Positions 1 to 9,780 of a stretch of 64,000 nt of DNA are shown one piece after another. The stretch's first letter is position 1, and each line of letters begins with the position of its first letter. A program made the position numbers and the translations under genes. Source of the DNA: Leptidea sinapis. Its lineage: Eukaryota > Arthropoda > Insecta > Lepidoptera > Pieridae. Below the pieces are notes generated by a model. That model made no database searches and was not told where the DNA came from. It worked only from the letters and a program-made list of their open reading frames with translations. The stretch spans positions 10,788,001 to 10,852,000 of the forward strand of contig NC_066292.1 in the NCBI RefSeq assembly GCF_905404315.1. The letters run 5' to 3'.

Positions 1-1190
1 AGTCGGCGAAAGTTTTAATTGTGAAAGTTCTGGTCCCTTTCAAACTCCCGCCAACATTGTTGCTAACTTTATTTTGTAGGCGTTGACCAGTCGGAGAGAT
101 TGTGAATATAGTATATGTAATAATAGTTTATAAAGTTGGTGGCTATTCACTGACGACATTGTTAAATGAGCAGCGATAAGCGACTGTGTTACGCGAGCAA
201 TGAAAATAGTGAGTGGTTTCAAATTTGCCTGGTTGCTATCTACAGTTTTGAGCATTTACTGAGCGGCTGGAATATGTTACAAAGACTGCGAAATACAAAC
301 TGCCCGATCGATTTAAATTAAATTCTTTAGTAGGGCAATATAAAGCATGATAGCAATTAACAATTAAATATTAAATTAAATAGCGCGAATAATATTTTTC
401 GCGATGCGCTGCTCGCAATAAGCTGATGAGCTGATATTTTGGCACTGTTGCAAACGTCCTGGATAAGTCGACATTCGAACAAACGTATGACGCATTATCC
501 ATAAATCTACCAAGATTTCACCAAGAATGGGTGACTTAGTGCATAGATCGCTGGAGCCTATTCTTAGACGTGCAAGAATCATTGATAAATTTTTTGGTAT
601 ATAAATTAAATTTGTAAATTGTGGAAGTGAAAAAAAAGACCACAAGAATAACAAATTGTCATAGATGAAGGTCACGAGTTTCAAAAGTAATGCGATGTAT
701 AATGATATCAGTGGATACAAACATATTGGAAGGTTCCCACGAATCTTATAAGTTTCTTTCTATGACGGGAATTCCGAGTTTTGAGGGCTTTCAACGCTTT
801 TATAAAACTCAAATGTTTCATCTATATAAATCCTTAAGTATTCTAGAATGTTTTTTAATCTTTACATCTAATTAATTATGTTTTCAGGATATACTAACGC
901 CTAGAAAGTAATAATTATAAGCTATGGCGGGCAACGTTTATACAATATATTTAGCCCGCCATATATATTAGTTTTAAGACTTTGTGTCATAAATATTAAC
1001 TTTTATTAAATTGTTTGTTTGTCTTTTATATTATTTCAAGAATTGTTATTATTATTAATTAGCGTTATTTTATAAAGACAAAAACAATGTCGTTCTTATT
1101 GAAAGGTTTTCATACGTTATGAATTAAACGGCTGCGATAATAATTCTTAGAACATGTGCTGTGATTAAAGCCATCTCTTAGTTTTATAAC
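1..1190. other. AT-rich stretch without a recognised gene
   Basis: Open frames here are short (71, 114 and 61 codons), lack recognisable motifs and have no splice-site support. I see no repeat family shared with the rest of the window. A plus-strand stretch near 530-597 is open for about 25 codons before a GTATAT, but nothing else supports an exon. Confidence 0.5.
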
Positions 1191-1262
1191 GAGGTCGCGG
1201 GTTCGAGTCGCGCATCGTTCATAAATTTTGTTTTCAAATTCAATTTGTGAAATTAATAATAT
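1190..1262 (+). repeat. tRNA-derived SINE head
   Basis: It contains a box-B-like GGTTCGAGTC preceded by GAGGTCGC and followed by the tail TTCATAAATTTTGTTTTC. The same head and tail recur near 6010-6110, 6310-6400, 15655-15765, 19025-19110 and 47560-47655, so this is a dispersed SINE family and not a functional tRNA gene. Confidence 0.65.
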
Positions 1263-1345
1263 TTAATACAAATTTATTAAAAACAGTATTTTATTTATTA
1301 TGTACAGAACAACGTCTGTCGGGTCAGCTTATAAAACTAAGAGAC
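1262..1345 (-). repeat. Dispersed repeat end (ACGTTGTTCTGTA core)
   Basis: This segment carries the complement of GACAGACGTTGTTCTGTA, which also opens the elements at 1672 and 56792. It looks like a terminal fragment of that family abutting the SINE head to its left. Confidence 0.55.
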
Positions 1346-1419
1346 TGCTTTATTTAACAGCAAATGTTTCCAAACCTACCAACATTTCCATAAGAACGAA
1401 ATTGTTTTAATCTGTGTTG

Positions 1420-1480
1420 AATTTTGTGTTATTAATCCCAGAAGTGAGGGTTATCACTTTAAAAAAATAACAAATTGTTT
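1420..1480 (+). repeat. SINE body fragment (GTGAGGGTTATCACTTT)
   Basis: AGAAGTGAGGGTTATCACTT and the following AAAAAAATAACAAATTG recur next to SINE heads at 6245-6305 (minus) and alone at 16311-16360, so this is the body of the same SINE family. Confidence 0.5.
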
Positions 1481-1487
1481 AATATTA

Positions 1488-1912
1488 TTCCATAATATTA
1501 AGAATTATTTCAAAAAATATGCTCCCTGTTGTTATAATGCAATTGTTTCACAGCAGAACTGTCAAACCGTGCGTCAATAAAGTATCTCTTATAAAATATG
1601 TGCATACAAAACAAAAATTTAAAATAAAAATAGTTATGGGTCCCAAATCGAAATAAATCTATATATTAAGACTAGCTCACCCGACAGACGTTGTTCTGTA
1701 CATCATAAATTAAATACTGTTTTTTATTAATTTGTCAATAATATTTCATAACATCAAGAATTATTTCGTAAAATATGCTCCCTGTTGTTATAATTAAATT
1801 GTTTCACAGCAGAACTGTCAAACCTTGTGTTAATAAATTCTCTCTTATAAAATATGTCCCTACAAAACAAATATTAGAAATAAAAGTAGTTATGGGTCCT
1901 AAATTTAAATTA
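1488..1912 (+). repeat. Two direct repeats of about 170 bp
   Basis: Positions 1488-1660 and 1738-1912 are similar along their whole length. Both contain TATGCTCCCTGTTGTTATAA, then TGTTTCACAGCAGAACTGTC, then a TAGTTATGGGTCC stretch. The 250-bp offset brings the element end at 1672 between them. This may be internal sequence of the family whose ends lie at 1262 and 2035, duplicated by insertion or unequal exchange. Confidence 0.6.
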
Positions 1913-2035
1913 AACTATCTCTCAAGTTGGACTAAACTGCGCTCTATGAAGTAATCCCCATTAAAAACCGTTCTTTACTTTAGAAGTTCACTGGAAACAA
2001 AGATCAGGACACTGGGTTTATATATAAATAGATAA
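1672..2035 (+). mobile_element. Short dispersed element with GACAGACGTTGTTCTGTA end
   Basis: It begins CTAGCTCACCCGACAGACG and ends with the block around TCTCTCAAGTTGGACTAAAC, then a TTTATATATAAATAG tail. The same start and internal block recur at 56792-56915. There is no coding capacity. The class (Helitron-like or other non-autonomous element) cannot be set from sequence alone. Confidence 0.5.
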
Positions 2036-2050
2036 GATAAGATAAGATAA
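2031..2050 (+). repeat. (GATAA)n microsatellite
   Basis: Four tandem GATAA units follow directly on the 3' end of the preceding dispersed element. Confidence 0.8.
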
Positions 2051-2154
2051 TATTATTGCTGTTTTAAATCTATTCGATATAATTGTACATCTAATCTAGC
2101 ATGTACCAACTCTCGGTTAGCTTAGCTCAGCTCACCGAACATCCAATATATTAT

Positions 2155-2170
2155 ATATATTAGTAAATCA
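2155..2170 (+). repeat. 16-bp target-site duplication, 5' copy
   Basis: ATATATTAGTAAATCA occurs here and again, identical, at 5949-5964. The two copies bracket the LINE exactly, as expected for target-primed reverse transcription. Confidence 0.9.
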
Positions 2171-2248
2171 GAGGATCAGACAAAGGAGCTGGAGGACAGT
2201 CTACTGCACAGCGATGGCAGCCCAGACCGATCCACCTTCACTCCTTAA
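2171..2248 (+). pseudogene. C-terminal remnant of LINE ORF1
   Basis: The first base after the target duplication starts a frame that stays open for 25 codons and stops at 2246-2248. It overlaps the ORF2 start (2214) by 35 nt in another frame. This fits an ORF1/ORF2 overlap with the rest of ORF1 lost by 5' truncation. The stretch is short, so the coding reading is inference. Confidence 0.55.
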
Positions 2249-3806
2249 ACTCATACAAATCAACCTCCAGCACAGCTACACCGCGACGGCTAACCTGCGA
2301 CGTTTGCTGGAGGGAAACACCGAGACCATAGCCTTAATCCAGGAGCCGTGGATTAGGAAAGGCAATATATGTGGTCTCAACAACATCGGAGGCAAACTTT
2401 TAACTGCTACCGAAGGTAAACCACGTTCATGTATTTATACTCCACGACATGTAATGCCCACCATTATAAATGAGCTATGTTCCAGAGATCTAACCGCTGT
2501 GAAGCTCCAGGCAGATGACCGCCTAGGCCTATCAGACGTGGTCATAGCGTCGGTCTATTTGCCGGGGGAAGAGGAGGTACCAACACCGGAGCTCACCGCG
2601 CTAGTCAGCTACTGCGAGACAGAGAGGCTGGAACTAATCATCTCCGCTGACTCCAACGCACATCACACCATCTGGGGCAGCCAAAATACCAATAAAAGAG
2701 GTGAGGACTTACTTACATACCTTTTCTCAACTAACCTTAATATACTTAACAGGGGCTCCGAGCCTACCTACGTTACGGCGCGAGCCCAAACTATAATCGA
2801 CCTAACACTGGCAACCGACCATGTCTCTTCTCTCGTCAATGACTGGCACGTGTCAGACGAACCTTCATGCTCGGATCACAGATGGATTAGGTTCAACCTT
2901 CGCTTTAATATCAAACCTGCCCTGCCAAGGCGGAACCTGCGTAAAACGGACCGCACCAAATACGACAGATTGGTGAGAAATGAGCTTATGGCCATTTCCC
3001 TACCAGACGATTATTACGGTACCGCAGGTATAGAAACTCATGTAACTAACATAACTCAAACACTTATCAACAGCTATGAACAGACGTGTCCTCTTACTTC
3101 GACAAAGCCCAACTCAATCGACAAAAGTGTGTGGTGGGGTCCAGAGTTAGAGTTTTGGCTGCGCTGCAAAGTAAGGAAGCTGTTCAACAGAGCCAAAAAT
3201 ACCCGGGCACCAGACGACTGGGATGCATACAAACAGGCCCAATATCGTTTCAAGAGGCGCATCCGCGAAAGGAAGAGAGAAAGCTGGAGACGCTTCTGTA
3301 CTAACATTGAATCCACAAACCAAGCGGCTAAAGTAAAAAACATCCTTTCACGTGACCCAGAGCGTAATCTAGGTTGCTTGAAAAAATCTGACGGCACATA
3401 CACCAAATCCGACCCCAAGACCTGCAAACTACTCCTGCAAACTCACTTCCCTGGATGCCGCATCACCAACAACCAGACGTGGGAGGAAGTGGCGTCGCAG
3501 AGCACCACACTGGATCAAACGGATTGGACCACAGCTCACAGGGTGGTAGACAAAGACAAGGTAATGTGGGCAATTAACAGCTTTCTTCCATTTAAATCAG
3601 GAGGCCTGGACGGGATCTTCCCAGGACTGCTACAATGGAGCGGTATGGGGCCGCTAGCAGCGCATTTAACTGCTATCTATAGGGCATGCCTGGCCTACAA
3701 ATACATACCGCTCCAGTGGAGGGAGGTAAAAGTGGTATTTATCCCTAAGCCCGGCAAAAGTGACTACACAAATCCCAAATGGTACAGGCCAATCAGTCTC
3801 ACATAA
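2214..3806 (+). pseudogene. LINE ORF2, part 1: endonuclease and start of RT
   Basis: 530 codons from ATG. Residues about 10-230 form an APE-type endonuclease that nicks target DNA: QINLQHS near the N-terminus, IQEPW with the metal-binding Glu, SADSNAHHTIWG, IDLTLAT and CSDHRWI are all present. The last 120 residues enter the RT fingers, with GLDGIFPGLL, VVFIPKPGK and KWYRPISLT. Translation stops at a TAA (3804-3806) where the family continues straight on, so this is a nonsense mutation and not the natural end. The endonuclease looks intact. Confidence 0.9.
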
Positions 3807-3809
3807 TTT

Positions 3810-5081
3810 TTGTTGAAGACTCTAGAGAGACTCTGCGATAGGGATATTAGGGAAAATGCCCTCATACAAAAACCGCTACATGACAACCAACACGCCTATA
3901 CTCAGGGCAGATCAACCGAATCCGCACTCTATTGCGTAACATCTCTCGCAATGAAAGGATTATCACGTAAACAATCAACCTTAGGTGCTTTTATTGATAT
4001 CGAAGGCGCCTTCGACAATACCTCTTTCACTAGCATCGGCCGAGCGCTAGCCGCTCATGATGTAGATCCTACAATTGCCGGGTGGATAGACAGCATGTTG
4101 AGGCATAGGGCGATACGATTCACTGTGAACACCAGTACTAGATGTGTGGTGGCAACGGGCTGCCCACAAGGAGGGGTACTCTCACCGCTGCTCTGGAACC
4201 TTGTGGTAGATGAGCTCATCACAAGGCTAAACAAAAAGAAACTGTACACGGTGGGCTATGCTGACGACCTCGCCATTCTAATAACAGGACCAGTCGAGAG
4301 CGTCTTATGTAGCCTCATGAGATCTGCTTTTAAGATTTTGGAAGAATGGTGCGCGCAACACAAACTCACAGCTAATCCGTCAAAGACGGAACTAATACTA
4401 TTCACTAACAAACGCAGCCTTGGTAATCTAACATTACCAAAGCTGTTCAACACCGAACTAAGCCTTACTAAAGAAGTTAAATACCTGGGGGTTATACTGG
4501 ATAGTAAGTTGCTTTGGAACAAACACCTTGAAAACAAGCTGGAAAAAGCATGCATCATCTTTTGGCAGTGCAGAAGACTCATAGGCAGAACCTGGGGTCT
4601 TGCTCCAAAGATAAGCAGATGGCTCTATACAGCAGTCATCAGACCAATTATAGCGTGGTGGCCCAGGACAGAGCTTGTGACAGTACAAACCAAGCTGCAG
4701 CGTTTCCAGCGGCTGGCCTGCACAGCCATAACAGGATGCATGCGCACCACGCCTTCCTCGGCCCTTGAAACTATTCTAGGGCTAACACCACTCGACAAAC
4801 ACTTTCAACAAGAAGCGACAATGGCGACTCTACGTCTAAAGCTGTTGGGTGTATGGAAGAATGAAGACGGCCAAACAGATAAGCTCTGGAATAGCGTAAC
4901 AAAGGATTATCCACTCTGTGAGGCACCATGTGATAAGATAACTAAAACAAATACCTTCCATAAAAACTATCACATACAACTATATGAGAAAGATGCTGAC
5001 CAGTCAGGTGTAAACGAATTTACACAGACGGCTCGAAAATGGCTACTGGAACTGGTGCCGGCATATTTTCACAGGAACTAA
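3810..5081 (+). pseudogene. LINE ORF2, part 2: reverse transcriptase
   Basis: This continues the frame of part 1 after the TAA. It carries RT motif A (FIDIEGAFDNT), GCPQGGVLSPLLW and the catalytic YADDLAIL, followed by the thumb region. Together with part 1 it copies element RNA into DNA at the nicked target. The frame then runs on past the RNase H start and stops at 5081, because a frameshift between about 5003 and 5020 puts the RNase H domain in another frame. The RT catalytic aspartates are intact. Confidence 0.9.
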
Positions 5082-5869
5082 ACATACACACTTCCATACC
5101 CTTGGGCACACACAGCTCCATCTTCCAATGTGAGTGCGTAGCCATCAAGGAAGCCGCCAGCGCTATATTAAAAAGAAAGGTACATGGCCACAACATCAGA
5201 TTTCTTTCTGACAGTATGGCGGTACTAACAGCGCTGAAGGGTACCACACACAACTCAGCACTAATACACGAATGTCACCAAACCCTGGAGCAAGTTGCCT
5301 CTTATAACCAGGTAACTCTGCAATGGATCAAGGGACATAGTGGTTCGTTGGGTAATGATGCAGCGGATGAGCTTGCAAGGCGGGCATCGGCAAATATAGT
5401 GTCTGGTCCATTGCCACTTCTGCCACTGCCCTTCAGCCAAATGCGCTCATGGATACGCTCTCTCACCAACGACCTACACAACACCCGATGGATGAATATC
5501 TCAAGCCGTAGACAGTCGAAGGTGGCGATGCAGGTATCGCCACCTTCGACTGTCTACACCCAATATCTATCGCCCAAACTGACACGTAGACTTATGAGCC
5601 TCAACAGACATGACATCCGTATAATGGTGGGCACCCTAACGGGTCCCACATCACTAAACAAACACCTTTTCACAATCGGCGTAACGGACAGTCCTAAGTG
5701 CAGAGGTTGTCTGACCGAAGACGAAACGGTCGCTCACGTAGTCCTGGAATGTGCGGGGGTGGCCAACCAACGGGCAAAAACCTTAACCAATACGAGGTCG
5801 TTCCAAGAAGTCTGTGAACACCCCAGGAATGTTCTGAACTTCTGGAAGGAGCTGGGCTGGTTGGAGTAA
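5000..5869 (+). pseudogene. LINE ORF2, part 3: RNase H domain and C-terminus
   Basis: This frame opens after a TGA at 4997-4999. YTDGS (5021-5035), FLSDSMAVLTAL and IKGHSGSLGNDAADELA are RNase H signature segments, supplying the D, D, H and D catalytic positions. The C-terminus carries a Cys/His cluster (CRGC...HVVLEC), frequent at the end of such ORF2 proteins. The frame is displaced relative to the RT part by one small indel. An unusual 22-bp perfect inverted repeat lies inside it (5508-5557). Confidence 0.88.
5508..5557. repeat. Perfect 22-bp inverted repeat within RNase H ORF
   Basis: Arms 5508-5529 and 5536-5557 are exact reverse complements, separated by the 6-base loop GCAGGT. The reading frame remains open through it. 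Confidence 0.95.
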
Positions 5870-5948
5870 CCGGCCATTACTGCACGCAAAATGGACCCAT
5901 GCTAGTGGTTTAATTGCGGAAACAGGAGCCCCTATATCATATCATATC

Positions 5949-5964
5949 ATATATTAGTAAATCA
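5949..5964 (+). repeat. 16-bp target-site duplication, 3' copy
   Basis: Identical to 2155-2170; it marks the 3' junction of the LINE after its ATATC-rich tail. Confidence 0.9.
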
Positions 5965-5989
5965 ATAATACTTTTCAACACTATTTTTC

Positions 5990-6120
5990 ACAAATTAAAT
6001 TTAGATACAAATTTTTTTAACGATGCGGGACTCAAACCCGCGACCTCTCGCGTCCCGTCCGAGTGCTGTTCCACTGAGCCAATCGTTCGAGTGACGTAAG
6101 GTTTATAAATCTCGATATGT
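5990..6120 (-). repeat. tRNA-derived SINE head (minus)
   Basis: On the minus strand it reads a box-A-like GGCTCAGTGGAACAG, then GAGGTCGCGGGTTTGAGTCC (box B) and a tail of the TTTAATTTGTG type. The 5' flank retains CGAACGATT. It lies just downstream of the LINE target duplication. Confidence 0.65.
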
Positions 6121-6224
6121 CTTGTTCAACTCTCAGCTTGTGGCATCATCTACAGGATCTACTTTACAGTTCATAACGTGCTCATCCTCAATATTTGCAT
6201 ATTAGGAAACTGACTTGTAATGTC

Positions 6225-6400
6225 GCTCTTTCAAATCTAAGCAATTTGTTATTTTTTTTAAAGTGATAACCCTCACATCTGGGATTAATTACACAAATTA
6301 AATCTGAAAACAAAATTTATGAACGATGCGGGACTTGAACCCGCGAGTGAGCCAACCGTTCAATTGACATCACGTTCATAAATCCTGTTAAGTCTTGTTT
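6225..6400 (-). repeat. SINE copy with head and body (minus)
   Basis: The head (6315-6390) has GAACGGTTGGCTCAC and box B GCGGGTTCAAGTCC on the minus strand. The body (6245-6305) contains the complement of AGTGATAACCCTCACATCT, shared with 1420-1480 and 16311-16360. The A-box region is partly deleted. Confidence 0.65.
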
Positions 6401-7029
6401 CAGCTCTCACTATTGTTCACGATATCTCTCTAATCAACCCAGACTGCCTATAATTTAATTTTTTTTGGTCATTTGCAAAAGTCTATCAGTCTATCACGTG
6501 AAGTTCGATAGCATATTTCAGTGGGATAAAGTACATAAAACGCCTGTTCAAGACTCTTCAGAATATCGACGATAAAATCTCCATAAAACAATCCTGCCCT
6601 CTATCGGTCTACGTGCTCGGTAACAAAACCAATAAAAGCTCTCTGACGTCACGCGGTATGCTAATAGGACCTCCTTTATATTCGACACACAGCCTCCATA
6701 TTTCATTCTGAACTATGCTAATGCTCGGATTTAAAAGTGCTCCAATTCAACTTGAAGTTCGCTTTTCTTTTACGCTTTGATAATATCTGAGATTGAGGAT
6801 GATTTTAAATTAAGCACAGAGTTTTTTTTTCAATTTATTGAACATAGAACAGATAATTGATAAGTTTACTATAAATATTTCATATATAATTGAACATATT
6901 ATATAAGTATATATGCTAACAAGCTCTCCATATAAAAAAGTATAATTTTTACTTTTAAAAGCTTATTTTTTTAAATACACACTTAGGTCATGCTATCAAT
7001 TTCTGCATATTCACGATAGGTTAGTACGT

Positions 7030-7345
7030 AAATATTCATCGCTATTCTGAGCAAAATGCCACCGCATGCAACTCAATATAAGGCGCAAATTCAGCCTTAT
7101 ATGGACTAATGTTCTCACTTTGGGGTGCTAATAGCAAAATACCACCTGCATCACGTTGGCGTCTGGCATTCCACAACCACGCGTTTTGCAAGAAACTTCT
7201 AGCCTCGCAAACCCACTTTGTGGAATGAATTACGGTCAAGAAAAGAACATCTCTTGACATCTGTTGTTGCGGATGTCCACGGGCGGTGACCTCCCCACTC
7301 CCTATCTCGTGAGCCTCTTGCCAGTTTCCCCCCTCTTATATAAAA
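7030..7345 (+). pseudogene. LINE fragment: RT thumb remnant and 3' UTR
   Basis: Broken frames around 7055-7140 read YKAQIQPYMD and LWGANSKIPPASRW, matching the thumb motif (YKAQVRPHMEYCCHLW) of LINE-B at 46838-46890. From 7262 it has a 3' UTR rich in CCTCC, ending ATATAAAAAATAAATAA. Several stops and frameshifts are present. It directly precedes a LINE-B fragment. Confidence 0.6.
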
Positions 7346-7381
7346 AATAAATAATGGCACTTATTATGCTTATGATAGTAC

Positions 7382-7562
7382 GCAGTGCGGATTTCAAGAA
7401 ACTTCCTTGGGTACCTTCAAAAAAGCGCGACACCTTCCTTAAAGGTCGGCGACGCTCCTGTGATTCCTCTGGTGTTGCAAGAGAAAATAGGCGGCGGTGA
7501 TCACTTAACACCAGGTCATCCGTACGCTTGTTTGACCTCCTTTGTTCCTTTCCAATAAAAAA
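7382..7562 (+). mobile_element. LINE-B 3' fragment
   Basis: It matches the last part of the Jockey-like LINE at 47150-47392 (TACCTTCAAAAAAGCGCG, then CGGTGATCACTTAACACCAG and an A-rich end). It has an internal deletion after TTTCAAGAAACTTCC. Confidence 0.85.
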
Positions 7563-7649
7563 AAATGATCTATCTATTGTTCTTGTACCAATATATCGTC
7601 ATGTAACCAATGTATGGTCTCAAGGCATGCCTCTCCAGGGCTTGCAAAT

Positions 7650-7975
7650 CGTTTACAACCTAGCTGCTGTTTTATTTTCAGTAAAAAAATTACAAGGTGC
7701 AAGATCCAGCTTGTATGGTGAATGCGTCATCAATTCTATATTTTTTTCCTCCAAAATGTCATTCTTACCTAAATGATGTTCTGTTGCTATGAAGGACGAC
7801 TTTGCTGTGAGCAGGTTTTTCAAAAACTTATTTACATACCATTCAGCAGAAACTGCCTTAAGCTTATAAGCATTAATGTAGTATGATATTCCGATTTGTC
7901 GAAAAAATAACCAATCAATATATTTTATCTGACGCTTTATAAAGCCGGCAACGCTATTGTGATTTGTCAATACAG
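7650..7975 (-). pseudogene. Mariner transposase fragment
   Basis: A 105-codon minus-strand frame contains VSAEWYVNKFL and, near its C-terminus, IELMTHSPYKLDLAPCNFF. These match the mariner family signatures (V-T-x-E-W-Y-x-N and HPPYSPDLAPCDFF). Mariner transposases cut and paste DNA with a DD34D triad. Here the third Asp position reads Asn (APCN) and the HHDN segment carrying the second Asp is missing, so the copy is dead. No terminal inverted repeats were found. Confidence 0.8.
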
Positions 7976-8035
7976 TATATACTCATATTACTAGTTTTAT
8001 GTAGATTGGTAGATTCAATAAGAAAAAAATTTTTT

Positions 8036-8112
8036 ATTGTTATTCATAAGTGTAGTTTCCGTGACCTACTATAAAGTGATTTTGATTTGATTAGATTTTG
8101 ATTTGATTTGTT
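8036..8112 (+). repeat. LINE 3' end (TTCATAAGTGT...GATTTGATTTG)
   Basis: The segment TTCATAAGTGTAGTTTCC followed by GTGATTTTGATTTGATT repeats is shared with 40215-40352. It is the 3' terminus of a LINE family, with GATTT repeats as tail. Confidence 0.6.
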
Positions 8113-8659
8113 ATAAACTCAAAATCTACTGACCTGATTTAAATGCGGCTTTAACTACAATATAGATTGATTTATAAGGAAAGTTAAGATTTATAATACG
8201 GTAGGGATTAATGTGTATTATACACATCAATCCAATGGTGGCAATATGACGATGGTTGTTGAAGATATCGGAAAAAAATTACCAATCTGTTCCTTTTCCA
8301 ATAAAAAAAATGTGTACTGGGATGCTTTCTCTTTTGTAAGTCTATAGAAAAGTTCAGGATGATATGCGTCTCTCTTAAACGGATAAATTACTAAACCTTT
8401 TCAAATTTTTATCAAAATGGTCACATACAATGATTGAGAAACTTTTTACATGAATTGAGTAATAAGCAATTCACGCACATTATGATAGCCCTTTACACTA
8501 TTTAATTAAAAAAATAAATAAATTCTGGCTCGGTGCAACTACGTTACTGTAACTACCCCCCAGCACTGTCACTGTGTTTTAAACACCTAGTAACATACAA
8601 TCATGAGGTCATAATTCCGCTAGAACAGTTGGAGATTTTGCACGTGCTCTCATTCTGAC

Positions 8660-9165
8660 CTAACAGTCACCAACAGTGTGCGTTGACTCGCACACAATGT
8701 ATGTATACTTACCCAAGGAGGTCTACATATCAGACATAGTGAGCGACCTTAAGTCGCATAACTGCCCCGTGGTTAGCCGCATGCACAGTCGTTTTACAAG
8801 GCTCTTGACCCCACTCCCGAAGGGAAACAAATCATCGCGCTCTCGACCTTGTGCTCTCTGCAGTGGATGAAGGTCGAGATTCCACACTGCACTGGCCCCG
8901 GGCAATATCACCAGTGCCAACAACGGCCAAACTGCGAGTACCAGCTTTGCTGGTTCAAGTCACTGGATAACCACAGCAGTTGTAACTGCCCAAGACCCAT
9001 CAAATGTGCGAATCCTCGCGCATGCGTACTTTTTGGTGCCGAAGGCCACACCGCGAGCTATCGTGCGTGTCGCAAAGCTTGCGAACTCAGAAACCCGCCT
9101 CGTCACCGACAGGCACCAGTTCAGAAGGCACAAGCCTTCTACTGGGCACCGCTACTTGCATAGGG
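8660..9165 (+). pseudogene. Degraded LINE ORF1 (gag-like zinc knuckles)
   Basis: Two overlapping frames (8676-8870 and 8849-9163) together resemble the C-terminal half of ORF1 of Jockey-type LINEs, an RNA-binding protein. IPHCTGPGQYHQC, RPIKC and ACVLFGAEGHTASYRAC are remnants of three CCHC knuckles, with some cysteines lost. The frameshift near 8865 and these replacements show it is non-functional. Rep-A follows immediately. Confidence 0.75.
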
Positions 9166-9170
9166 TAACC

Positions 9171-9470
9171 TTTTTTTTAATGAAAATAGGGGATGAGACG
9201 AGCAGGACCTTCAGTTGCTGGTAATTGATGCGCCCTGCCCATTACAATGCAGTGCCGCTCAGGATTCTTGAAAAACCCCAAAAAACAACTGCGCTCGTCA
9301 CCTTGAGACATAAGATGTTAAGTCTCATTTGCCCAGTAATTTCACTAGCTACGGCGCCCTTCAGATCGAAAAACAGTAATGATTAGACATTACTGCTTCA
9401 CGGCAGAAATAGGCGCCGTTGTGGTACCAATAATCTAGCCGGCATCCTGTGCAAAAGATCCTCCCACTGG
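9171..9470 (+). mobile_element. Rep-A copy 1
   Basis: Rep-A is the most frequent short repeat here (about 13 copies). Its consensus runs from an oligo-T and GACGAGACGAGCAGGACG through ACGCCCTGCCCATTACAATG, a stem pair GTGCCGCTCAG...CTGAGCGGCAC, TTTCACTAGCTACGGCGCCC and CACGGCAGAAATAGGCGCC, ending GAGCCTCCCACTGG. It has no ORF. This copy has lost the second stem arm. Confidence 0.85.
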
Positions 9471-9553
9471 GATAACCTAAATAAATAAATAATAAATAAC
9501 CTTCGCTGTATCTATAATTAAAATATTTCCAAAATACCTCAAGTAGTATGAAC

Positions 9554-9780
9554 TTAGCCGGCGAGATTATGGGTACCACAACGACGCCTATTTCTGCCGT
9601 GAAGCAGTAATGTGTCAGCATCACTGTGTTGGGCAAGGAAGGACTTAATATCTTATGTCTCCTGGTGACGAGCGCAATTGTAGTGCCGCTCAGAATTTTT
9701 GGGCAGAATTGTTATGGACAGGGTGTATCAATTACGATCAGCTGAACGTCCCTTATTTTTGTATCCTTAGTTTTTTTTCT
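9554..9780 (-). mobile_element. Rep-A copy 2, inverted relative to copy 1
   Basis: It carries GGTACCACAACGACGCC, TTTCTGCCGTGAAGCAGTAA and GTGCCGCTCAGAATTTTTGG of rep-A on the opposite strand, with a deletion in the middle. It faces copy 1 across an 83-bp gap. Confidence 0.8.

Larger units (their letters stand above)
2171..5948 (+). mobile_element. 5'-truncated RNase H-bearing LINE (I-superfamily type)
   Basis: This is a non-LTR retrotransposon copy. It holds the last 25 codons of an upstream ORF (2171-2248), the complete start of ORF2, endonuclease, reverse transcriptase and RNase H domains, a short 3' UTR and a (ATATC)n-type tail. A perfect 16-bp duplication flanks it. The combination of APE-type endonuclease, RT and RNase H in one ORF is known from the I, LOA and related clades; I do not assign the clade. 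The coding sequence has only one nonsense codon and one frameshift, which suggests a fairly young insertion. Confidence 0.92.

Noticed and set aside
376..720. 114-codon minus-strand frame
   Set aside because: Hydrophobic, low-complexity N-terminus, no motif, no splice context; expected by chance in AT-rich DNA. The opposite-strand stretch ending in LRRARIIDKFFGI is also too short to call.
9361..9636. 91-codon minus-strand frame
   Set aside because: It spans rep-A copies 1 and 2 and reads rep-A consensus; similar frames in 13020, 33926, 38494, 38612, 50047, 55202 and 61013 are the same artefact.
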